Assembly: GCF_001280015.1 (NCBI RefSeq)
Contig: NZ_LGDV01000164.1
Coordinates: forward strand, 48,934 to 112,933
Reading direction: 5' to 3'
DNA: 64,000 nucleotides
Source of the DNA: Streptomyces sp. MMG1121
Lineage (GTDB): Bacteria > Actinomycetota > Actinomycetes > Streptomycetales > Streptomycetaceae
The stretch's first letter is position 1; each line of letters starts with the position of its first letter. Below the pieces are notes generated by a model. That model was not told where the DNA came from. It ran no database searches and worked only from the letters and a program-made list of their open reading frames with translations. The translations under genes and the position numbers were made by a program. Positions 43,340 to 52,196 of this stretch are shown here, one piece after another.

Positions 43340-43852
43340 ATGTCTCCGCGTATTTTTGCTGTGGTCGGCACGGGAGTAGGCGTGACCGTCCTGGTGGCCG
43401 CCAGCATCACCTACGCTTCGGCCGACGGTTCCACCCCGGCTTCCCCCGCCGTCCACCGGGCGGCCCGGCCTGTGCACCGAGCCGCGCCTCCGGCGGCTCC
43501 CGTGGGCGGCAGGAGCGCAGGCGGGGAGAAGGGCGAGGGTCGCGGTGCCGGTGGAGGCGACCACGGCCATGGGCGGGTCGGAAAGATCTACTTCAACGAA
43601 CGTATGTACTCGGCCTCCGCCGAGGGCTGCATCACGGCGACCGGCTCCGGCAGCTTCAGTGTTTTCAATGACAGCCGCAGGACCGTCGAGGTCTACCGGG
43701 GCTTTTCCTGTGACGACGGTGCTCCGGTCACCACCGTGGGTCCTCACGGAGAGACCTTTGGCACGGTGACCCGCACCGGCCTCGGGGGCGTGTTCGGTGA
43801 CGATGGTGTCGTGGGCAGCTTCCGGGTGATCGGCCACCACGGCGAGTGGTGA
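43340..43852 (+). CDS. Secreted protein with one cysteine pair, unknown function
   Basis: 170 residues. The signal peptide is MSPRIFAVVGTGVGVTVLVA and onward, with cleavage after YASA (about residue 28). A disordered Ala/Pro/Gly linker with His residues (about 30-80) leads to a compact domain of about 90 residues: KIYFNERMYSASAEGCITAT, NDSRRTVEVYRGFSCDDGAP, GGVFGDDGVVGSFRVIG. The two Cys probably form a disulfide. The beta-rich pattern is like small secreted Streptomyces proteins of unknown role. ATG at 43340 with GAGAGAAG. It converges on the P450 gene 12 nt away. Confidence 0.7.
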   Translation: MSPRIFAVVGTGVGVTVLVAASITYASADGSTPASPAVHRAARPVHRAAPPAAPVGGRSAGGEKGEGRGAGGGDHGHGRVGKIYFNERMYSASAEGCITATGSGSFSVFNDSRRTVEVYRGFSCDDGAPVTTVGPHGETFGTVTRTGLGGVFGDDGVVGSFRVIGHHGEW

Positions 43853-43864
43853 CGGCGCCGCCCC

Positions 43865-45070
43865 TCAGGCCGTGAGGCCCTCGATCGCCACAGGAAGGTG
43901 GCGGGGGCCACGCAGCACCGCGTTGGCCCGGTACGGCGGCGGGTCCTCGAGCAGCCCGGAGAACCTGACCCGGCGGAACAGTTCGGGCACGGCCACATGG
44001 AGCTCTATGCGGGCGAGAGCGGCGCCGAAGCAGTAGTGGATGCCGGTGTAGAAGCCCAGGTGCTCGTTGTCCTTGCGGTCGGGATCGAACCGGTCGGGGT
44101 CCTTGAAACGCTTGGGGTCGCGGTTGGCCGCGGCCAGCATGAGCCAGACCGGGGAGCCCTTGGGAATGGTGGTGCCGGCGACGTCGATGTCGGCCAGGGC
44201 GGTGGTCCACGTGACGAACTGCACCGGGGGTTCGTAGCGCAGCACTTCCTCGATGAGCGGGACGGCCAGGTCCGGCTCCTTCTGGAACCGCTCGAGGATG
44301 TCGGGGTGGCGCAGCAGGGTGAGGGTCGTATTGGTGATCGCGTTGACCGTGGTCTCGTGGCCGGCGACCAGGAGCAGCACCGCGGTGGCCTCCAGGTCCG
44401 CCGGTGTCATGTCGGGGGTGAGCGCGCTGAGTATCCCGGTGCCGGGGTGGCGGCGTTTGGTCTCGATGAGATCGGCCAGGTACGCGCCCAACTCCTGGCG
44501 CGCCCGCTGCCCCTTTTCCTGGCCGTCGTCGCCGGGGTGGGGATCGAGCGCCGACGCCAGGGCATCGGCCCAGACGTGGAAGCGTGGTTCGTCCTCGCGC
44601 GGCACGCCGAGGACCTTGCAGATGGCGGTGACGGGAAGGGGGTAGGCGAAGTCCTCGACGATGTCGACCTGGTCCTTGCCTTCGAAGGCGTCGAGCAGCT
44701 CGGTGACGACCTTGCTCAGCTCTCCGCGCAGACCGTCGAGGAATCTGGGGCTGTGCGGGGGTCCGAACGGCCGGTTGATGGTGTCGCGCAGCTGGTCGTG
44801 CACAGGCGGGTCGGTGAAGATGAAGCCGGGCGGCAGGCCGGTCTCCTCCGCCGGTTGTCCGGGGCGGGCGTAGCCCGGCGGGCGGTTGCGTGTGTCGTTG
44901 CTCAGCCGCGGGTCGTTGGCCAGGTTCCGCACTTCGTAGTAGGTGCTGACCAGGTAGGTGCCGTCGTCCTCCCGCCTGACCGGTTGCTTGCGCAGTTCCG
45001 CGTAGAGCGGGTAGGGGTCGGCCCGATTGGCGTAGTCGGTGATCTGCGCGGAGATGGTGCCGGGCGTCAT
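43865..45070 (-). CDS. Cytochrome P450
   Basis: 401 residues, a soluble bacterial class I P450. The I-helix motif is AGHETT (236-241), the K-helix ExxR is EEVLR (274-278), and the heme-ligand loop is FYTGIHYCFGAALARIE with Cys347. The N-terminal DPYPLYAELRKQPV and the FTDPPVHDQLRDTINRPFGP segment are typical of CYP107/CYP105-like monooxygenases. It lies 39 nt downstream of its likely electron-transfer partners, a ferredoxin reductase and a ferredoxin on the same strand. The substrate is unknown. ATG at 45070 with AGGAGAC upstream. Confidence 0.93.
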   Translation of the reverse strand: MTPGTISAQITDYANRADPYPLYAELRKQPVRREDDGTYLVSTYYEVRNLANDPRLSNDTRNRPPGYARPGQPAEETGLPPGFIFTDPPVHDQLRDTINRPFGPPHSPRFLDGLRGELSKVVTELLDAFEGKDQVDIVEDFAYPLPVTAICKVLGVPREDEPRFHVWADALASALDPHPGDDGQEKGQRARQELGAYLADLIETKRRHPGTGILSALTPDMTPADLEATAVLLLVAGHETTVNAITNTTLTLLRHPDILERFQKEPDLAVPLIEEVLRYEPPVQFVTWTTALADIDVAGTTIPKGSPVWLMLAAANRDPKRFKDPDRFDPDRKDNEHLGFYTGIHYCFGAALARIELHVAVPELFRRVRFSGLLEDPPPYRANAVLRGPRHLPVAIEGLTA

Positions 45071-45109
45071 GGTGTCTCCTGAGGGCTCCGGGCCGCACAG
45101 GGCGGTTGA

Positions 45110-46504
45110 TCAGGCACGTGACGGAACGAACCGGACGCGCCGTTCGCTCGGTGAGTGGCCCGTCAGCGTGACTGTGGCCCCGTGGGTGGGCAGATGGGGA
45201 TCCGGGAAGGCCGGGTCGACCGGCTCCAGCGATTCGGTACGCCGGTCGACCGTGCGGTACTCCGGCGGGAAGGGGGCGCCGGCCGCGATCTGCTGCTCGT
45301 AGAACCCCAGCCACTTGGCTCCGTCGAAGGACGCCGCGGCGATGACGCGGCCGCGGTACCCGTAGACCGCCACGAACCGCTCCTCGGCGAGCGCCCCCTG
45401 GGCGACGACCAGCTGGTCGCCCAGCGAGGGCACACCCACCGACTTGATGTTGACGCCGAACTGGGAGGACCAGAACATCGGCAGCCACAGGTGCGGCCGG
45501 CGCTGGGGACCCGCACAGATCATGTTGTGGGCGGCGATCTCGGCCTGCTCGACCGCGTTGCCCCAGTGCTCCAGCGCCAGGAACTGGTAATCGAAGAGCG
45601 GGTGGGGGCTGCGTGCGACGTCACCGGCTGCGTAGATGTCGTCGGTGACGATGCCGTTGACGTCGAACACCCGGCACCCGGCGTCGCACGCGATCCCCCG
45701 GGGGCCCGCGGCCACCCCCGAGCCGGCGAGCCATTCCGTGTTCCGCATGGCACCGAGCGAGACGACCGCCACCTCCACGTCGATCGCCGAGCCGTCGGAC
45801 AGATGGGCGCGCCTGAGCCGTCCCACATAGTCACCCTCGAGCGCGGTGACGCTGATGCCGCAGCGCAGGTCGACTCCGTGCTTGCGCTGCATCCGGTCGG
45901 CGACCGCGCCGATCACCCCGCCGAGTGCGCCCACCAGCGGTGCCGGGCCGCGTTCGGCGACCGTGACCGCAAGGCCCAGCTCCCGGCAGGCGGAGGCGAC
46001 CTCGGAGCCCGTGAAACCGGCGCCGATCACCAGCACCCGGGACACGCCCCCGGTCAGCTTCCGGCGCAGGCGTGCGGAGTCGTCGCGGGTCCGCAGCACG
46101 AACACCCCGTCCAGTGCGGCCTGTTCCGGGTGGAACCAGGGCCGCGCTCTGGTCCCGGTGGTGATCAGCAGGCGATCGTAGGGAACGGTGTCGCCGTTCG
46201 CCAGGCGTACCTGCTTGGCCTCCCGGTCCAGGCCCTCGGCAGCGACGCCCAGCCGCCATTCGGCGTCGATGTCGCGCCGCCGCGGCAGCGCGGTGTCCTC
46301 GGGCTGTGCTCGCCCGAGCAGCGCCTGCTTGGACAGCGGCGGCCGGTCGTAGGGTTCGTACGACTCGTCGCCGATCATGGTCAGTGATCCGGTGAAGCCC
46401 TCCTCGCGCAGGGTCTCCGCCGCGCGCAGACCGGCCAGCGAGGCGCCGACCACGACGATGCGGCCCTGGCGCCGCAGGACCTCGACGTCCGTGTCAGCCG
46501 ACAT
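45110..46504 (-). CDS. FAD-dependent ferredoxin reductase
   Basis: 464 residues, of the putidaredoxin-reductase-like pyridine nucleotide disulfide oxidoreductase group. FAD motif GRIVVVGASLAGLRAAETLRE (about 14-34), NAD motif VLVIGAGFTGSEVASACREL (about 153-172), the FAD-binding IYAAGDVARSPHPLF near 300, and a C-terminal reductase domain. It passes electrons from NAD(P)H to the ferredoxin encoded just upstream, for the P450 just downstream. The ATG at 46504 overlaps the ferredoxin stop by 11 nt. Unusual only in a C-terminus somewhat longer than standard. Confidence 0.92.
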   Translation of the reverse strand: MSADTDVEVLRRQGRIVVVGASLAGLRAAETLREEGFTGSLTMIGDESYEPYDRPPLSKQALLGRAQPEDTALPRRRDIDAEWRLGVAAEGLDREAKQVRLANGDTVPYDRLLITTGTRARPWFHPEQAALDGVFVLRTRDDSARLRRKLTGGVSRVLVIGAGFTGSEVASACRELGLAVTVAERGPAPLVGALGGVIGAVADRMQRKHGVDLRCGISVTALEGDYVGRLRRAHLSDGSAIDVEVAVVSLGAMRNTEWLAGSGVAAGPRGIACDAGCRVFDVNGIVTDDIYAAGDVARSPHPLFDYQFLALEHWGNAVEQAEIAAHNMICAGPQRRPHLWLPMFWSSQFGVNIKSVGVPSLGDQLVVAQGALAEERFVAVYGYRGRVIAAASFDGAKWLGFYEQQIAAGAPFPPEYRTVDRRTESLEPVDPAFPDPHLPTHGATVTLTGHSPSERRVRFVPSRA

Positions 46505-46721
46505 GGGGCTCCACCCGCTTCGTCGGCTCATCGGAGTAGTCGACGAGGATGGCCTGGACCGGGCAGGCGGCCGCGGCCTTCTCCACCCGGTCACGTTGTG
46601 CCTCGTCGAAGCGAGGGGAGAACAGCAGCGCTTCTTCCCCGTGCAGGGAGAAGACGTCCGGGGCGAGGAAGACGCACTGCGCGAATCCCTGGCATCGGTT
46701 GAGATCGACGACAAGCCTCAT
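46494..46721 (-). CDS. 3Fe-4S type ferredoxin
   Basis: 75 residues. Cys ligands lie in CQGFAQCVFLAPDVF (C-x5-C) and AAACPVQAI, the three-Cys pattern of 3Fe-4S ferredoxins that serve Streptomyces P450s; the usual fourth Cys position is Phe/Ala here. ATG at 46721. It overlaps the reductase gene and is the first of the ferredoxin-reductase-P450 set. Confidence 0.92.
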   Translation of the reverse strand: MRLVVDLNRCQGFAQCVFLAPDVFSLHGEEALLFSPRFDEAQRDRVEKAAAACPVQAILVDYSDEPTKRVEPHVG

Positions 46722-46953
46722 CTGGTACCCGCTCCCTGCTGGGGCCGCGGTTCTCCCCGGGCGCGTCCGCGCCTTGCGCCGCGAACTCCGCAGCCCTTGC
46801 GCTCGGTCCGTACGATCGGACGGCATGCCTCACCTTCAGGATCGACTCCTTCGGAGGGGCTCGCAAACCGGGACGCGGCGGCTTCGGGAAGCCTCTCTCG
46901 ATCGAATGGGATCGGCTGGTCCTTACCGGTCGGGCTGCCGGTCGGGCGTGACG

Positions 46954-47916
46954 CTAGCCGGTTCCGAGGGCGTCGCGCAGGACCGAGATGGCCTGGTCGA
47001 CGGCCGCACGGGCGGCCTTGGACCGGCGGAGCGAGTTGATCATCATGAAGTCGTGCACGATGCCGTCGTAGCGCACCGTGGTGACCGGGACGCCGGCGGC
47101 CCGTAGCTTGGCCGCGTACGCCTCGCCCTCGTCGCGCAGCACGTCGGCCTCGTCCACGATCAGCAGGGCCGGCGGCAGGTCGGTGAGTTGTTGGGTGGTG
47201 GCGTGGTTGGGAGAGGCGGTGATCTCCGCGCGCTGCTTCGGGTCGGTGGTGTAGGCGTCCCAGAACCACTCCATCGCCTTGCGGCTGAGGTAGTAGCCGG
47301 TGTCGAACTGGTCGTAGGACGTGGTGTCCATGTTCGCGTCCGTGACCGGGTAGTACATCGACTGCTGTACGAAGGTGACGTCTCCGCGTTCTTTGGCCAG
47401 CAGGGTGAGCGCGGCGGTCATGTTCCCGCCGACCGAGTCGCCGGCCACCGCCATGCGCCCGGCGTCCAGGCCCTTGGACGCTCCCTCACGCGTGATCCAC
47501 TGCGCCGTGGCATAGCCCTGCTCGATGGCCACGGGGTAGTGGGCCTCCGGTGAGGGCGTGTACTCGACGAAGGCCACCGCCGCCTGCACACCGACCGCCA
47601 ACTCCCGCACCAGGCGGTCATGGGTGGCGGCGTTGCCCAGCACCCAGCCACCGCCGTGCATGTACAGGATGACGGGCAGCGCTCCGGTGGCGCCCTCCGG
47701 TTTGACGATGCGCACCCGTACGTCGCCCACGGAGGCCGATACGGTGATCCACTCCTCGGAGACCGGCAGTTTGTCGATCGGTGCCGCCTGCAGGTCGTCG
47801 AGGACCTTGCGCGCTTCGGCCGGCTTCAGCTCGTACAGGAACGGCGGCTTCGAGGTCGCGTCGGCCAGTTCCTGAGCCGGGCGCTCCAGGATGAGCGAGG
47901 GAAATTGAGAGGCCAT
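46954..47916 (-). CDS. Alpha/beta hydrolase (hormone-sensitive lipase family)
   Basis: A 320-residue esterase. The oxyanion-hole motif YMHGGGWVLG, nucleophile elbow AGDSVGGNM (Ser), the acidic residue in LLIVDEADVLRDEGEAYA and the His in YDGIVHDFMM complete a catalytic triad; together these mark the HSL family. GDSVGG replaces the common GDSAGG. The ATG at 47916 follows GGGAG. It lies 232 nt upstream of the ferredoxin gene on the same strand, so it may act on the same metabolite as the P450, but a separate promoter is possible. The substrate is unknown. Confidence 0.88.
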   Translation of the reverse strand: MASQFPSLILERPAQELADATSKPPFLYELKPAEARKVLDDLQAAPIDKLPVSEEWITVSASVGDVRVRIVKPEGATGALPVILYMHGGGWVLGNAATHDRLVRELAVGVQAAVAFVEYTPSPEAHYPVAIEQGYATAQWITREGASKGLDAGRMAVAGDSVGGNMTAALTLLAKERGDVTFVQQSMYYPVTDANMDTTSYDQFDTGYYLSRKAMEWFWDAYTTDPKQRAEITASPNHATTQQLTDLPPALLIVDEADVLRDEGEAYAAKLRAAGVPVTTVRYDGIVHDFMMINSLRRSKAARAAVDQAISVLRDALGTG

Positions 47917-48757
47917 GACAATGCTCCCTGGCAGGGCTGAGAGGCATGGTGAGGACAGGCGGGCGCGTCGATCCCGCCCCGGGGGCGCCGGCGCCGCCGC
48001 ACGCCTGGGCTCTGGGCCGAGCTCCTGATCAAGCCCTCGATGGGGCAGTACGGCCATCGTAGTCGCGGGCCCCGACACCCTCGACTTGGGACGCCGGCCG
48101 GCGTCCCCGTCGCAGGCGATGAAGCGGCACGGGCGACGGGGCTCGCCGGGGCGTTGCCAGGCAGAAGCACCTCCGCCTCTTCGGCTCCTCCGTCCGCGCG
48201 GCGTCAACTGAAGGCAAAGCGGGGTCAGTTGCCGTGCGGGTCCTCGGTCGCTTCGTCATGACCTGCCCGCCGGTCGGGACGTACATGGGCAAGGGGCACA
48301 TCGGTCGCCGCCGCGGCCGTCATCGGGTGTCCGCGGGAGAAGTACGGCATCAGCGGCGTCGACGTCGGCCCCACGTTCGACCGAGAGCGGAAGCGCCGCC
48401 GGCCGGTCGAGCCGCGCCGGAGATCAAACGCCGTGGTGTGTACGAGGAGTTCGTGCGCGTCCACATCGTGCACGACGCCCCTGACGGCGAACAGCGTTCG
48501 CGCACCGCCGACATGGCGCCCGGCCGCCGGACGGCAACGGCGTCCCGGTCACCGGCACCGGAGGCCGCCGCCGGGGGACGGGAGGCGGCACCCGCGCGGA
48601 GCTCAACAGCCGTTCAGGGCAAGCGATCACCGTAGCGGTGTCGTTTCTTCGTTCGAGGTGTCACACGTCCCGCTGAAAAGCCGACGACACAGCGACCACC
48701 GCTCGCGTACGGCTCCCCCTTGATCAAGCTGGTGTCTTCTGCGAAGGAGACGCCACC
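47917..48757. other. Intergenic region, no reliable gene
   Basis: About 840 nt between two divergent genes. Frames on both strands (for example 48225-48473 minus, 48234-48635 plus) lack recognisable domains and start sites, and coding bias is poor. It probably contains both promoters and decayed sequence. Confidence 0.5.
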
Positions 48758-50170
48758 GTGCGAATTTCTGACATTCAGCGCTGCGAGGTCCGGCCCGGGC
48801 GGCTCGTCGAGTGGACGTTCAGCCCGGCGACCATCGCGGCCGCGGCAGTGCTGGCGCCGGATCCGCGGCCGCCGGCGTACATCCAGGAGTCGCACATCAG
48901 AACGGCCCGGTCGGTGCGGGAGGACGGCCTGTTCGTACCGACCTGGCTCGGCACGGCGTTCGACCTGCCGGGCCGAGCCGACCTCGACAAGCTGGAACAG
49001 GCGTTGCGTGGCTGGACGCTGCGTCACGAGACGCTGCGCAGCGGCTTCAGGTGGACCGGCGACGACATGCACCGGTTCACGCTCGACGAGAACGACGTGT
49101 CGCTGCACCGCGAGGTGGTCGGCGACTTCGCCGACGCGGGAGCGCTGATCCGCTATCTGCAGGACCGATTTGACGCCGCGGCGGACGCGCTCGGCTGGCC
49201 GAACCTCATCTACACGGCGGTCGTTCGCGAGGACTCCACCAGCGTGTACATGGCCTTCGACCACACCAATGTCGACGCCTACTCCATCCATCGCATCCCG
49301 GAGGAGATCCACGAACTGTACCTGGCGGGCGTCACGGGGCAGCCCGTCACCGGCACGCCCGCGGGAAGTTACGTCGACTTCTGCGAGCAGGAACGGGCGA
49401 ACGCGGACGGCATCGACGACACGCACGCGATCGTGGCGCGCTGGCGGGAGTTCATCAGCCGGTGCGACGGGAGGCTTCCGGAGTTCCCCGTCGACCTCGG
49501 TCTGCAGCCCGGTGGCGAGCTGCCCGCGCAGAAGCTGGTGTGCGAGCCGCTCGTCGACGCGGACGCGGCGGCCGCGTTCGAGGCGTATTGCCGGCCCTAC
49601 GGCGGCAGCCTGGTGGGTGTCCTGGCCGCGACCAGTCTGATCGTCCACGAGCTCGGCGGGCAGCCGGTCTACCGCACGGTCGTACCGTTCCACACCCGGC
49701 TGAAGTCCGCGTGGTCGGACTCGGTGGGCTGGTACGTCGGCGGCGCACCCATCGAGGTGCCCGCGGCGCGGGACTTCGACGACGCGCTCGCCACGGTCCG
49801 CTCCGAACTGCGGGCCAACCGGTCGCTGGCGCGCATTCCACTGGCCCGGGTACTGCGTCTGCTCGGCGCGGACTTCCGTCCGACGTCACCGGATATGTAC
49901 TCGATCATCTCGTATGTGGATGCCCGTCTCATCCCCGGTTCGGAAGCCTGGGCCGAGCAGAAGGCGTACGGACTGATCCGGGTGTCGTACGGCGACCAGG
50001 TGTGCGCCTGGGTCAACCGGCTGCACGAGGGGCTGTGGTTCGCCTGCCGCTACCCGGACACCGAGGTCGCGTACAAGAACGTACGGCTGTACGTCGAGGG
50101 ACTGCGGGACCTGATCGTCTCCGTGCCGGCGCGCGATCGTTCGCGGGTCGCGGAGCCGGCGTTCTCCTGA
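48758..50170 (+). CDS. Stand-alone condensation-domain acyltransferase
   Basis: 470 residues resembling NRPS condensation / PapA-type acyltransferases. The N-lobe has LEQALRGWTLRHETLRSGF, and the active-site motif is AFDHTNVDAYSI (HxxxD with Asp in place of the first His of HHxxxDG). The C-lobe has the latch-like segments GVLAATSLIVHELGG and DSVGWYVGGAPIEV (the latter replacing the DFGWG-like motif). These enzymes join an acyl or aminoacyl thioester to an amine or alcohol. No NRPS or PKS module, carrier protein or adenylation gene is visible in the window. GTG at 48758 with AAGGAG. The secreted-protein cluster follows 260 nt downstream on the same strand. Confidence 0.75.
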   Translation: MRISDIQRCEVRPGRLVEWTFSPATIAAAAVLAPDPRPPAYIQESHIRTARSVREDGLFVPTWLGTAFDLPGRADLDKLEQALRGWTLRHETLRSGFRWTGDDMHRFTLDENDVSLHREVVGDFADAGALIRYLQDRFDAAADALGWPNLIYTAVVREDSTSVYMAFDHTNVDAYSIHRIPEEIHELYLAGVTGQPVTGTPAGSYVDFCEQERANADGIDDTHAIVARWREFISRCDGRLPEFPVDLGLQPGGELPAQKLVCEPLVDADAAAAFEAYCRPYGGSLVGVLAATSLIVHELGGQPVYRTVVPFHTRLKSAWSDSVGWYVGGAPIEVPAARDFDDALATVRSELRANRSLARIPLARVLRLLGADFRPTSPDMYSIISYVDARLIPGSEAWAEQKAYGLIRVSYGDQVCAWVNRLHEGLWFACRYPDTEVAYKNVRLYVEGLRDLIVSVPARDRSRVAEPAFS

Positions 50171-50429
50171 CGCAACTTTCTTCGGCATCACTCGTGTTGG
50201 TGCCGGTGCCGGGCCGTACCTGACACCGGTTCACCTGACGCAACTTCGGGTTCCGCGCGGCAATCCATGTCTCCATACGGCCAGTTGGCGTCCATTCGTT
50301 GATTCTGTGGGGCTATATCCCTCTCGGGATGGATGTCTGGTGTGGAATGCCACATCTCGCTACTGCTAGTGTTTGTGCAGTCACGCTAGGCAACCAGCAT
50401 CGCTGTATAGGCAAAGAACCGAGGGTTCC

Positions 50430-50675
50430 ATGCGCAAGCTCCAGCAGGTCGTGATCGCAGCAATGGCGGCCGGCGGTCTGGCCGCCATCGGCGCCGGCAC
50501 CGCCACCGCCGACTCCTACGGCGGGGACCAGCCGCAGGCGGTCGACCTCTTCCGCCCCTACCAGGAGTGCAGTCCGCAGACGGTGTCCGAGAACGACGTC
50601 CCGATCGGCGTGCTCGGCCTCGCCGGCACCAGCGACACGGCCTGCGGTCAGTTCAACGACGCTTTCCACGTCTGA
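50430..50675 (+). CDS. Small secreted protein, MRKL/FRPxQECSPQT group (member 1)
   Basis: 81 residues. The signal is MRKLQQVVIAAMAAGGLAAI with cleavage after TATA (about residue 27). The mature part of about 54 residues contains LFRPYQECSPQT and a second Cys 25 residues on (TACGQFNDAF). The same arrangement, LFRPSQECSPQT...IDCTQANSQ, ends the protein at 53215-53691, so they are paralogues. ATG at 50430, preceded by GAGGGTT as in the gene at 54017. The next gene starts 41 nt after the stop. Function unknown; the two Cys suggest a disulfide-closed surface peptide. It is the first of nine such genes. Confidence 0.72.
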   Translation: MRKLQQVVIAAMAAGGLAAIGAGTATADSYGGDQPQAVDLFRPYQECSPQTVSENDVPIGVLGLAGTSDTACGQFNDAFHV

Positions 50676-50716
50676 GCCGGGCACTGCGGGCATCCCTAGG
50701 AAGGAAAGCGCAACAC

Positions 50717-51061
50717 ATGTTCAGCAGAAAGAAGATCGCGGCTGTCTCGGGGCTCGTCGGCGGCCTCGCTGTGACATGCATCGGCGTCGCCCCGGCGCAT
50801 GCCGCGGCAAGCCCGGGGACCTGTACTCGCGACATCCTGGGCAATCTCAGCTGCACCCAGCGGATCAAGGGTGAAGTGCCCGAAGGCGGCACCTTGCCGC
50901 ACCAGGAGACCTGCCACCCGGTGGAGCCCACGAGGTTGCCCGCCTTCCTGGGGCAGGGGGTGGAGCGACTCGGGCCCGAGGTGACCTGTTCCCCTACGAC
51001 GGTGGGGGTGCCGGCGCCGGACAAGGACGACGAGCAGATGTCGCCCGACATGCCGCGCTGA
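50717..51061 (+). CDS. Small secreted four-Cys protein, MF-RKIA group (member 1)
   Basis: 114 residues, exactly as long as its paralogue at 51776-52120. Signal peptide MFSRKKIAAVSGLVGGLAVT, with cleavage after AHAA (about residue 30). The mature part has four Cys (GTCTRD, LSCTQR, ETCHPVEP, VTCSPTT) spaced like the paralogue and an acidic C-terminus. ATG at 50717 with AAGGAAAG. It lies 41 nt after the previous gene, so they form an operon. No family is recognised. Confidence 0.72.
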   Translation: MFSRKKIAAVSGLVGGLAVTCIGVAPAHAAASPGTCTRDILGNLSCTQRIKGEVPEGGTLPHQETCHPVEPTRLPAFLGQGVERLGPEVTCSPTTVGVPAPDKDDEQMSPDMPR

Positions 51062-51193
51062 GCCTCCAGGGTTCGGATCCTTCCGGCCGACGCGACATGT
51101 GGAGTGAGATCCCCGGTAACTACTGACGGTGTGTATATGCTCACATTAAGTAGTCAAGCCGGGCGCTCCGCCTGGGTAAGGAAGGGTCAAACC

Positions 51194-51451
51194 ATGCGTA
51201 AGTTTCAGCGCGTTGCGGTCGTAGCGGCAGCGATTGCGGGGCTGTCCGCCCTCGGCGCGGGGGTCAGCTCCGCCGCCGGTAACGAGGACGCGCCTCCGCA
51301 GATCACCGCCGTGGCCAACTCGTCGGCCAACGCCGTGGCCGTCGGCGGCGGTTACTACACCCAGCCGCAGGGCCAGCCGCAGGGCCAGCAGCAGGACGAG
51401 GGGCACCCCGGGCCCGAGCAGGGCTACGGCCAGCACCAGGGCGACGAGTAA
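51194..51451 (+). CDS. Small secreted Gln/Gly-rich protein with MRKF signal
   Basis: 85 residues. The signal MRKFQRVAVVAAAIAGLSAL with cleavage after VSSA (about residue 28) is close to the MRKL signals of the cluster. The mature part has NSSANAVAVGGGYYTQ and a tail of PQGQPQGQQQ-type repeats ending acidic; there is no Cys. ATG at 51194 with AAGGAAGGG upstream. It probably derives from the same group but has lost the Cys-containing end. The following 324 nt (51452-51775) hold no gene I can support. Confidence 0.65.
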   Translation: MRKFQRVAVVAAAIAGLSALGAGVSSAAGNEDAPPQITAVANSSANAVAVGGGYYTQPQGQPQGQQQDEGHPGPEQGYGQHQGDE

Positions 51452-51775
51452 AGACGTACCGAGGGCTCAGCCTCTCGGCACCGGCACGGGCGAATCGGCC
51501 TTCTCCGGAAGCCTGATGCGCATCGTACGAACTCGGCATCCGGGACCAGCACCGCTTCGGTCTGTTCACCGGTGTGCGGAGTGAAACCGTGGCGAAGACG
51601 GCCCGGACGCACGACGATCCTGTCGGGTACGCGTCCGGGCTGCGCCAATCCCGCCGCTGGGCGCGCTGACAAAGCGTCCGGTGGCGGAATGCTCTGTATT
51701 CGACCTTCTCGGGCCCGGGCGCACGCCAGTCAATGGCACACGCGCCCGGGCCTCCGTCGTAAAGGAAAACAACTC

Positions 51776-52120
51776 ATGTTCACTGCACGGAAGATCGCCA
51801 CCGTCACGGGGCTCGTCGGAAGTCTCGCCGTGTTCTGCGTCGGCGCCGGACACGCGTACGCAGAGGGGCCCAAGGGCAGCTGCAAGAGCACCGAACAGGG
51901 CGGCACGGTCTGCGTTCACAAGACCGAGACCCGCATCGACAAGAACGGCGCGCACGTCATCAAGCAGGCGCAGGACTGCTCGACGTCCGACCGTCCGCGC
52001 GTGGTGTTTCCGGAGGACACACTGGTGGGTGGCGGGTCCGCGAGCGTCGGACCGGTGGTGGACTGCTCCAACACGGCAAAGCTACCCAAGGGCTTCAGGA
52101 AGCCGCACATCGAGTTCTGA
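51776..52120 (+). CDS. Small secreted four-Cys protein, MF-RKIA group (member 2)
   Basis: 114 residues. Signal MFTARKIATVTGLVGSLAVF, cleavage after AYA (about residue 29). Four Cys in the mature part (GSCKST, TVCVHKT, QDCSTSD, VDCSNTA). It aligns over its whole length with the protein at 50717-51061: same signal, Cys order and length, but otherwise strongly diverged. ATG at 51776 with AAAGGAAAA. It is followed by a very strong terminator. Function unknown. Confidence 0.72.
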   Translation: MFTARKIATVTGLVGSLAVFCVGAGHAYAEGPKGSCKSTEQGGTVCVHKTETRIDKNGAHVIKQAQDCSTSDRPRVVFPEDTLVGGGSASVGPVVDCSNTAKLPKGFRKPHIEF

Positions 52121-52143
52121 GCGCTTTCGGCCGGAACAAACGA

Positions 52144-52186
52144 CAATCCCCGGTATCCCGACCATCGGTCGGGATACCGGGGATTG
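52144..52186. terminator. Strong bidirectional terminator
   Basis: A perfect 20-bp stem (52144-52163 with 52167-52186) and 3-nt loop, then TTTT on the plus strand. It separates the convergent genes at 51776-52120 and 52197-52487. Confidence 0.9.
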
Positions 52187-52196
52187 TTTTCTTGAC

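Noticed and set aside
48225..48635. Small genes on either strand in the 840-nt gap
   Set aside because: Open frames exist, but composition, start sites and lack of any recognisable pattern make them unreliable.
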